A stretch of DNA of 15,364 nt, taken from Verrucomicrobiaceae bacterium (GTDB lineage Bacteria; Verrucomicrobiota; Verrucomicrobiae; Verrucomicrobiales; Akkermansiaceae). The stretch spans positions 1 through 15,364 of the forward strand of contig RPOS01000067.1 of NCBI GenBank assembly GCA_003820635.1. The letters run 5' to 3'. The notes beneath the pieces were generated by a model, which did no database searches, was not told where the DNA came from, and worked only from the letters and a program-made list of their open reading frames with translations. The position numbers and the translations under genes are program-made. Within the stretch, counting starts at the first letter, position 1; every line of letters begins with the position of its first letter. This document shows, piece by piece, positions 6,032-15,364 of the stretch.

Positions 6032-8272
6032 ATGATCATTCCCTGGTTTAAAAAAGCTCTGTGCCTCACAGCCGCCGCTGCTCTTTCTGGGTCCGCGTTC
6101 GCGCAGACGGCTGATTTCAACGAGGTGGGTCGCCAGATGGCGATCATGCTGCAAAACAGCCATTTCGCCCGCTTGCCATTCAACGAGCAGCTTAGCCGAC
6201 GTTTTCTGGATGATTACCTGAGGGATCTGGATTTCCAGCGGCTTTATTTCACCCAGCAGGATGTGGACCGCTTCAACGCCGATTACGGTGACCGCCTCCA
6301 CACGCTGCTGCTTCAGGGCAACAGCATGCCGGCCGCCACCGAGATTTACCGTTTGTTTGTGCAACGCGTGGAGCAACGCGTGGCCCAGGCGGGAAAACTC
6401 CTCGAGGCCGCCGATTTTGATTTCACCCAGGATGAGGAGGTCATGCTGAGCCGCAAGGACGCACCGTGGCCGAAGGATGACAAGGAGGCAGCCGATCTCT
6501 GGCGCCACCAGATCAAGGAGGCCGTGCTCGCCGAGGTGCTGCGCCGCGAGATGCTCACCAAACTCGCCACCGAACAGGGCAAAGCCGATCCGGGCATCGA
6601 TGACCGCAGCCCGAAGGAAAAAATCTCCCTCCGCTACAAGCGCTTCCTGAGCAGCGTCAAGGATGTGGATGACGAGGAAATCGCCAATTATTTCCTCAGT
6701 TCAGTGGCGCGGGCATACGACCCGCACACGGATTACATGAGCTTCCGCGAGATGAACCGTTTCAAGGACGGGATGAAAAACGAACTTGTCGGCATTGGCG
6801 CGCTGCTGCAGGGCGAGGAGGACGGCGCCACCAAGATCATGGGTATCGTCGTCGGCGGCCCGGCGGACCGCGAGGGCACTCTCAGACTCAATGATCGTGT
6901 CGTCGCCGTGGATACGCTCAACACCGGCAAGCCCGCGGACATGACTGATATCATGTTCATGAAAATCGATAAAGTGGTCGATTTGATTCGCGGCAAGGAG
7001 GGCACCACCGTGGCCCTCAAGGTGGAGCCTGCCGGCGGCGCGGCCGGAGAAACCCGGATCGTCAGGATCGTGCGTGGCAAGGTGGAGATGAAGGATGAGC
7101 AGGCCAGCGGCGAGTTGATCGAAGTGAAGACTGAAAAAGGAGAGCCGCGCCGTTTGGGCGTGATCACCCTTCCTTCGTTTTATGCCGACTTCGACGAGGG
7201 CAAGGTGCGTTGCTCAGTGGATGTGGAACGGATCCTCAAGCGTCTCGTCGAGGAGAAGATCGACGGCCTGATTCTCGATCTCCGCAACAATGGTGGCGGC
7301 TCTTTGGAAGAAGTGCGGCGCATGACCGGCTTCTTCATGGACCGCGGCCCGGTCGTGCAGGTCAAGAACACCCTCGGCCAGGTGCAGGTGAAGGACTCTG
7401 AGAATGGCAAACCGATTTACGGTGGTCCGCTCATTGTCATGACCGACAAGAGCAGCGCCTCGGCCAGCGAAATCCTCGCCGGCGCACTGCAGGATTTCAA
7501 CCGCGCCGTCATTGTCGGCGAGTCATCCACCTTCGGCAAGGGCACCGTCCAGCAACCGATGGACATCGGCCGCATGCTGCCGTTATTTTCTGTTAGAAAT
7601 CGCGCGGGTTTCCTCAAGGTGACCATCCAGAAATTCTATCGTCCCTCCGGTTCCTCCACCCAGATGGACGGAGTGGCCTCCGATGTGGTGCTGCCGAGCC
7701 TGATGGACGCCATGGAAATGGGCGAGGCCTTCATGGACCACTCGCTTCCGCATGACCGCATCCGCAGGGCGGCTGACTTCAAGCCCATGGATCCGCAGGC
7801 CTTGTTCATTCCCCGCCTCAAGGAACTGAGCCAGGAGCGATTGAACTCCAACAAGGATTTCGCCTACGTCATCGAGGATGTGATGAAGGCGAAAGACCGC
7901 CTCGCCAAAAACGTGGTGCCGCTCAACAAGGCGGTTCGCCAGCAGGAACTGGCCGAGTCCGACGCCCGCCAGAAGGAGCGCAATGCCGAGCGCCGCGAGC
8001 GTTTCGCGAGCATCGCCAGCAAGGACAAGGCGGATATGAGGTTCTACAAGATCACGCTCGATGATCTTGAAACCGGTGCCGCTCTCAAACCTTATGACCC
8101 TTCCGATGAATCCGGTTCCTACATGCGCCGTGCGAAGGATGAGACGGATGATCTCGATGAGACTCCGAAATGGCCCACCGGCCTGGATCCCGTGAAGCGG
8201 GAATCACTCGCGGTGCTCAGGGATCTGGTGGATCTATCAGAAAATGCCCGCCTGGCGGGCATGATCAAGTAA
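6032..8272 (+). CDS. prc: Tail-specific protease Prc/CtpA (S41A peptidase)
   Basis: A periplasmic serine protease that degrades proteins from their C-termini. The ATG at 6032 gives 746 residues with a clean signal peptide (MIIPWFKKALCLTAAAALSG, then cut after AFA). An upstream in-frame ATG at 5960 would put 24 polar residues before it and is rejected. The N-terminal domain (about 25-240) has the Prc hallmarks NSHFARLPFNEQLSRRFL and LDFQRLYFTQQDV. A PDZ domain covers about 250-355 (VGIGALLQGE, then GGPADREG). The S41 core shows LILDLRNNGGGS and the Ser-Lys dyad: SSASASEI with catalytic S477 and FGKGTVQQ with K503, equivalent to Ser430 and Lys455 of E. coli Prc. D488 matches Asp441. The Ser-Lys spacing is one residue longer than in E. 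coli. The C-terminal third (about 590-740) is charged and helical as in DUF3340. The yggS gene begins 24 nt later. Confidence 0.95.
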   Translation: MIIPWFKKALCLTAAAALSGSAFAQTADFNEVGRQMAIMLQNSHFARLPFNEQLSRRFLDDYLRDLDFQRLYFTQQDVDRFNADYGDRLHTLLLQGNSMPAATEIYRLFVQRVEQRVAQAGKLLEAADFDFTQDEEVMLSRKDAPWPKDDKEAADLWRHQIKEAVLAEVLRREMLTKLATEQGKADPGIDDRSPKEKISLRYKRFLSSVKDVDDEEIANYFLSSVARAYDPHTDYMSFREMNRFKDGMKNELVGIGALLQGEEDGATKIMGIVVGGPADREGTLRLNDRVVAVDTLNTGKPADMTDIMFMKIDKVVDLIRGKEGTTVALKVEPAGGAAGETRIVRIVRGKVEMKDEQASGELIEVKTEKGEPRRLGVITLPSFYADFDEGKVRCSVDVERILKRLVEEKIDGLILDLRNNGGGSLEEVRRMTGFFMDRGPVVQVKNTLGQVQVKDSENGKPIYGGPLIVMTDKSSASASEILAGALQDFNRAVIVGESSTFGKGTVQQPMDIGRMLPLFSVRNRAGFLKVTIQKFYRPSGSSTQMDGVASDVVLPSLMDAMEMGEAFMDHSLPHDRIRRAADFKPMDPQALFIPRLKELSQERLNSNKDFAYVIEDVMKAKDRLAKNVVPLNKAVRQQELAESDARQKERNAERRERFASIASKDKADMRFYKITLDDLETGAALKPYDPSDESGSYMRRAKDETDDLDETPKWPTGLDPVKRESLAVLRDLVDLSENARLAGMIK

Positions 8273-8296
8273 CCACGCGCACCGGAAATTCTCCCG

Positions 8297-9004
8297 ATGT
8301 CCGATATCGCCGCCAATCTGGCCGAGGTGAGCAAACAGATCGGCACGGCCTGCCAGATGGCCGGACGTGATCCTGCCGCTGTCGAACTCATCGCCGTTTC
8401 CAAGACCTTTCCCGCCGATGCCGTGCGCGAGGTCGCGGATGCCGGCCAGCATGTCTTCGGCGAGAGCAGGCTGCAGGAAGCGGAGGCCAAGATCGACCTG
8501 CTGCCGGGTTCCTTGCACTGGCATTTCATCGGTCGCGTGCAGCGCAACAAGGTGCGCAAAATCCTGCCGCGCTTCGAGGTGATCCATGCCATCGATTCCA
8601 CCCGTCTCGCGCTTTACATGAATGAAGTTGCCGGCGAGCTCGGACTTTTTCCCAAGGTTTTCCTGCAGGTCAACATTGGCGGCGAGCAAACCAAGGGCGG
8701 CTTCGAGCCCGATGAAATCCGCACGGAAATCGGCGGTCTGCTTGCATTGGAACGACTCGAAGTGATGGGCCTGATGTGCATTCCTCCGCCCGGCCCGGAT
8801 GCGGAGGCCTCGCGACCATGGTTTGCCGCGCTCAGGGAATTGCGCGATGAACTGGAGCATGAAGCCGGCGTGCCACTGCCCGCACTGAGCATGGGCATGA
8901 GCGGGGATTTCCAAGTGGCCATCGAGGAGGGCGCCACCCATGTGCGGGTGGGTTCGGCGATTTTCGGCAAGCGCGCCTATCGGGTGGACGGCGAGCTCGG
9001 TTGA
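8297..9004 (+). CDS. yggS: YggS/PLPBP family pyridoxal 5'-phosphate homeostasis protein
   Basis: A 235-residue single-domain TIM-barrel PLP carrier without known enzyme activity. It buffers PLP and affects amino-acid and keto-acid balance in the cytoplasm. PLP would bind K36 in LIAVSKTFPA, the same residue number as in E. coli YggS. Other family motifs are HVFGESRLQEA (usually FGENxxQE, here with Ser and Arg), WHFIGRVQRNK, VFLQVNIGGEQTKGGF, LEVMGLMCIPP, and the phosphate-binding end MGMSGDFQVAIEEGATHVRVGSAIFGKR. Length is normal for the family. It sits in a tight same-strand run: 24 nt after prc and 15 nt before the DUF971 gene, probably one operon down to recG. No Shine-Dalgarno precedes the ATG. 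Confidence 0.95.
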   Translation: MSDIAANLAEVSKQIGTACQMAGRDPAAVELIAVSKTFPADAVREVADAGQHVFGESRLQEAEAKIDLLPGSLHWHFIGRVQRNKVRKILPRFEVIHAIDSTRLALYMNEVAGELGLFPKVFLQVNIGGEQTKGGFEPDEIRTEIGGLLALERLEVMGLMCIPPPGPDAEASRPWFAALRELRDELEHEAGVPLPALSMGMSGDFQVAIEEGATHVRVGSAIFGKRAYRVDGELG

Positions 9005-9019
9005 GCACAGATTTTCGCC

Positions 9020-9331
9020 ATGCCCCTGACACTTGAAAACGCGGCCGTGATCGGAAACGAGCTCGCCCTGTCTTTTGCCGACGGTTTTGAAGCCTACCTG
9101 CCGCTGCCCATGTTGCGCCGCGCCTGTCCATGCGCTGCCTGCAATGGCGAGCCGGATGCGCTTGGTCGAGTGGTCCGCCCGCATGTCGAGCACGGGCCGC
9201 GGGCCTTCGAGTTGGTGAAATTCCAGCTGGTCGGCGGATATGCGATTCAGCTTTTCTGGGGCGATGGCCACTCGTCTGGAATCTATGCGTTTGCTTATCT
9301 CCAGAAGCTCGCCGAACTGCCGCCACCGTGA
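9020..9331 (+). CDS. DUF971 family protein (gamma-butyrobetaine hydroxylase-like N-terminal domain)
   Basis: A 103-residue stand-alone domain of the DUF971/PF06155 type. Family marks are the start LTLENAAVIGNELALSFADG, the cysteine cluster RRACPCAACNG (C-x-C-x2-C, potentially metal-binding), and the C-terminal LFWGDGHSSGIYAFAYLQKL. The same domain precedes the catalytic domain of eukaryotic gamma-butyrobetaine dioxygenase, and in bacteria it occurs alone; its role is not settled, and a link to iron or Fe-S proteins is a suggestion from the family only. Its TGA stop (9329-9331) overlaps the GTG start of recG (9328), which implies translational coupling. Confidence 0.92.
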   Translation: MPLTLENAAVIGNELALSFADGFEAYLPLPMLRRACPCAACNGEPDALGRVVRPHVEHGPRAFELVKFQLVGGYAIQLFWGDGHSSGIYAFAYLQKLAELPPP

Positions 9332-11355
9332 TTAACGCCCGCGCCGATCTTGCCGAACTGCCGGTTCTTCCCGCCAAGGAAGTGGCCGCGCTGGCCGCCG
9401 CCGGCTTCCGCACCGCTGCCGATGTCCTCGATCACCTTCCCAAGCGCTACGAAGACCGGCGCCGCTTCGATTCCTTTCCAAACCAGCCGACGTCCTCCGC
9501 CGTTTGTCTCCGTGGCGGAGTCATTGATACTTCGAGGCGCCACTTCGGCCAGGGTCGTGGTTTCTACGAAGCGATCGTGATGGATGGCAGCGGTGGTGTG
9601 TTCGGTTCCGGTAAAATCACCTGCCGTTGGTTCAACATGCCCTTCATCCACAAGCTCGTGGCGACAGGCCAGGAGTTGATCGTTTATGGCAAGGTGAAGG
9701 ATTCCAACGGGCGCCTGATCATCGATCACCCGGAGTTCGAAATCCTCCGCGACGATGATGAGCCTGGCGATTCGATTCATCTCGAACGCATCGTGCCCAT
9801 CTACCGGAACATCGCCGGGCTTGCCCAGCGGCGGCTGCGTGAAATCATGCACCTGCTGCTGCTTCAGTGTGATCCGGATACACTTGCCGCGGCTTTCGAT
9901 GTGGATTCTGCCACGCCCCGCGCGGACGCACTGCGCGCCGCTCATTTCCCGGAGTCGCTCGATCAAGCCCAAGCCGCGCGCCGGCGCTTCGCACTGGAGG
10001 AGTTCTTCGGCATCCAGCTCAACGTCGCGTGGCGGCGCTCCCGCCATCTGGAACAATCCGGACGAGTGCTTGGCAGGCGCACCGCGCTGCTCACTTCGTT
10101 TTACAAGAGCCTGCCTTTCGATCTAACAGACGCGCAGAAGTGCTCGATTCGCGAGATCATCGCAGACATGCGCCAGCCGCGTCCGATGAACCGCTTGCTG
10201 CAAGGCGATGTCGGTTCCGGAAAAACCTTCGTCGCCATGGCTGCGATGCTGCTTGCTGTGGATTCCGGATGCCAGGCGGCACTGATGGCCCCCACCCAGA
10301 TCCTGGCGGAGCAGCATTTCCTCACCTTCCGCCGCTGGCTCGAACCGCTGGGCTTGCGGGTGGCCTTGCGCACCGCCAACCGTGATGAGTCAAGCCATCT
10401 CGAATTGGACGGCGGAGCGCAGATGATCATCGGCACCCATGCGCTGCTTTATGATGAAGAGCTTTTTGGTGATCTCGGGCTCGTGGTGATCGACGAGCAA
10501 CACAAGTTCGGCGTCAGCCAGCGCGCCGCTTTGATCCGCCGCGGAGTGGTGCCCGATGTGCTGGTGATGACGGCCACGCCGATTCCCCGCACGCTGACGC
10601 TGACGATCTATGGCGACCTTGATGTTTCCCTGCTCGATGAGAAGCCGCCCGGCCGCGGGAAAATCATCACTGCTGTTAGAGAAGGCGCGAAACAAACGGA
10701 TGTGACCAAGTTCGTGAAGGAGCAACTCGACCAGGGCCGCCAGGCCTACCTCGTCTATCCACTCGTCGAGGAGAGTGAAAACCTCAAGGCGGAGTCCGCC
10801 ACCGAGGCGTTCGAAAAGTGGAGGAAACGGCTGTCGGGCCGCGAGGTCGGCTTGATCCATGGCAAACTCAAGCCTGATGAAAAGGAGGAGGTTATGCGGC
10901 GTTTTCGTGAGGGCGATATCGCCGCGCTGGTTTCCACCACCGTGATCGAGGTTGGCGTGGACGTGCCGAACGCTTCGGTCATGATCCTGCATCATGCCGA
11001 GCGTTTCGGCATCGCCCAGATCCACCAGCTCCGCGGCCGCATCGGCAGGGGAGGGCACAAGGGCTATTGCGTTCTTCTAACTGATGGGAAAAGTCCCGAA
11101 GGCATGGAAAAACTCAAGGTCCTGGAGCAATCCTCCGATGGCTTCGAGATCGCGGAAGCCGATCTCTGCCTTCGAGGACCGGGTGACGTGCTCGGCACCC
11201 AGCAAAGCGGCCTCGCCGATCTTCGCTTCACCGATTTTCTCGCCGACACCGCGCTGCTGCGCGAGGCCCGGGCCATCGCGGACCGCGTGATTGCGGAGGA
11301 TCCGCATCTAACGGGAATCCACCATGCGTTGCGGCCGCTGTTGCAGGAAACCCTG

Positions 11356-11376
<21 letters not shown>
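9328..11376 (+). CDS. recG: ATP-dependent DNA helicase RecG
   Basis: A branch-migration helicase that regresses stalled forks and processes recombination intermediates. The GTG at 9328 overlaps the preceding stop as GTGA and gives 682 residues, close to the 693 of E. coli RecG; the open frame further upstream overlaps DUF971 and is not used. It has an N-terminal region, then an OB-fold wedge domain at about 50-150 (GVIDTSRRH, then ITCRWFN and LIVYGKVK). Helicase motifs are GDVGSGKT (K299), APTQILAEQH, VVIDEQHKFG (D389-E390-Q391-H392), MTATPIPRTL, VSTTVIEVGVDVPNAS and QLRGRIGRGGHKGYC. It ends with the RecG-typical QQSGLADLRFTDFL. No Shine-Dalgarno is seen. The last 21 bp overlap the convergent oxyR. 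Confidence 0.97.
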
Positions 11377-14547
<3,171 letters not shown>

Positions 14548-14549
14548 CG

Positions 14550-14571
14550 GCGCGCGGATTTCAGTGCGCGC
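14550..14571. terminator. Possible GC hairpin between convergent katG and the FAD dehydrogenase
   Basis: GCGCGC (14550-14555) can pair with GCGCGC (14566-14571) around a 10-nt loop, immediately after the katG stop. No T-run follows on the plus strand and none precedes it on the minus strand, so intrinsic termination is uncertain. The 49-bp gap between the two convergent genes holds nothing else I can identify. Confidence 0.3.
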
Positions 14572-14596
14572 GGGTGCTTGGTGGAGGGCGGTTGGA

Positions 14597-15364
14597 CTAA
14601 ACTCCGTGCTCCGTTGCGGCATCTGCGCAGCGCAGGCCGTCGAGGGCGGCGCTGACGATGCCGCCGGCATAGCCCGCGCCCTCGCCGCAGGGGAAGAGCC
14701 CGGATATCTCCGGGTGCTGGAGCGTGTCGTCGCGGCGGGGGACTCTCACCGGCGAGCTGGTGCGCGTTTCAAAACCTAACAGAAGCGCGCCGCTGGAGAC
14801 GTAGCCGTGCATCTGGCGTTCGAACAGCCGCAGGCCCTCGCGCATCCGGCTGGTGATGCCCTGCGGCAGCAGCTCGTGCAGCGGCGCGGATTTGACGCCG
14901 GGGAAATAACTTGTCTCCGGCAGGTTGGCGGAGATTTTTCCGGTTAGATAGTCAGTGACGCGCTGCCCGGGAGCGATCTGCCCGCCGCCGCCCGCCTGCT
15001 TGGCGATGCGTTCGAGACTTTTCTGATAGGCTATCCCGGCTAGCACGCCGTGTTCCTTGACGAGCTCCGGGCCGAGATCCTCGGGTTCGACGGTGCAGAC
15101 CATGCCGGAGTTTGCAAAGGGCGAGTCGCGGCGCGAGAGACTCATGCCATTGACGACCACTTCGTCATTCTCAGTGGCGGCCGGGACGATCCAGCCGCCG
15201 GGGCACATGCAGAACGAGTGCACGCCGCGCCCGCGGATCTTGGTGGCCAGCCGGTAGCGCGCGGCGGGCAGCAGCCGCGGGCGCGACTCGCCCGGGGAAA
15301 GATGATACTGCACGCGGTCGATGAACGGCTGCGGGTGCTCGATGCGGAAACCGACGGCGAAGGG
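14597..15364 (-). CDS. FAD-dependent dehydrogenase, COG2509 type (5'-truncated by the window edge)
   Basis: The visible 255 residues are the C-terminal half of a NAD(P)/FAD-dependent oxidoreductase; full-length relatives are about 500-550 residues, and the N-terminal FAD Rossmann motif would lie beyond the window. The frame runs from the last base without interruption, starting FAVGFRIEHPQPFIDRVQY. Family marks are FCMCPGGWIVPAATE, VVVNGMSLSRRDSPFANSGM, VPRRDDTLQHPEISGLFPCG, and the FAD-contacting GEGAGYAGGIVSAALDGLR near the end. The two cysteines of CMCPGG are typical of the group, but its substrate is not established. It converges on katG; no functional link is evident, although both are redox enzymes. 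A GTG at 15311-15313 is an internal Val codon, not the start. Confidence 0.9.
   Translation of the reverse strand, partial: PFAVGFRIEHPQPFIDRVQYHLSPGESRPRLLPAARYRLATKIRGRGVHSFCMCPGGWIVPAATENDEVVVNGMSLSRRDSPFANSGMVCTVEPEDLGPELVKEHGVLAGIAYQKSLERIAKQAGGGGQIAPGQRVTDYLTGKISANLPETSYFPGVKSAPLHELLPQGITSRMREGLRLFERQMHGYVSSGALLLGFETRTSSPVRVPRRDDTLQHPEISGLFPCGEGAGYAGGIVSAALDGLRCADAATEHGV

Noticed and set aside
5180..6508. 442-codon minus-strand ORF across the PDZ gene and the start of prc
   Set aside because: It covers two well-supported plus-strand genes and their promoter gap; no domain or signal is recognisable.
9130..9327. Upstream extension of recG inside DUF971
   Set aside because: The extra sequence is an out-of-frame reading of DUF971 and is absent from RecG proteins; the GTG at 9328 gives the normal length.

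Overview
The window looks like a chromosomal segment of a Gram-negative, fairly GC-rich bacterium, most likely a member of Verrucomicrobiota (Verrucomicrobiales-like). This is an inference. It rests on the combination of a large putative beta-barrel, a Wzc-type kinase and a minimal OPX protein; on a HEAT/PDZ secreted protein next to a long tail-specific protease; and on start codons that almost all lack a Shine-Dalgarno sequence. Planctomycetota or other phyla of the PVC group cannot be excluded from sequence alone.

Layout. Positions 1-48 hold the last codons of an unidentified gene. Two divergent glycine tRNA genes follow: anticodon CCC on the minus strand (80-150) and TCC on the plus strand (300-373). 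From 412 to 5153 lies an envelope/exopolysaccharide export module: a small secreted Ala-rich repeat protein, an outer-membrane beta-barrel, a strong intrinsic terminator, a Wzz/BY-kinase polysaccharide co-polymerase (Wzc type) and a short OPX (Wza-like) protein without an outer-membrane-spanning C-terminus. No glycosyltransferase, flippase or polymerase is present, so this is the export and length-control part only. Next come a secreted HEAT-like/PDZ protein (5228-5944) and a Prc/CtpA tail-specific protease (6032-8272). The protease is tightly followed by yggS (PLP homeostasis), a DUF971 protein and recG; the last two overlap by a GTGA. recG converges with, and overlaps by 21 bp, a minus-strand oxyR. 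oxyR is divergent from katG, which has the only clear Shine-Dalgarno sequence in the window, and the shared intergenic region carries a perfect 8-7-8 inverted repeat suited to an OxyR/LysR operator. A 5'-truncated FAD-dependent dehydrogenase (COG2509 type) on the minus strand closes the window.

How the parts work together. The barrel, OPX protein and Wzc homologue could form a complete inner-membrane to outer-membrane polysaccharide conduit, with the barrel replacing the helical outer-membrane pore of classical Wza. The PDZ protein and Prc may serve envelope protein turnover. OxyR and KatG form a peroxide-sensing and peroxide-detoxifying pair.

The least expected sequence-level signal is that rare codons (CTA, TTA, AGA) are concentrated in the pentamer CTAAC/GTTAG. 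By manual count, seven of ten CTA codons are followed by ACN. This is not explained by any annotated feature.
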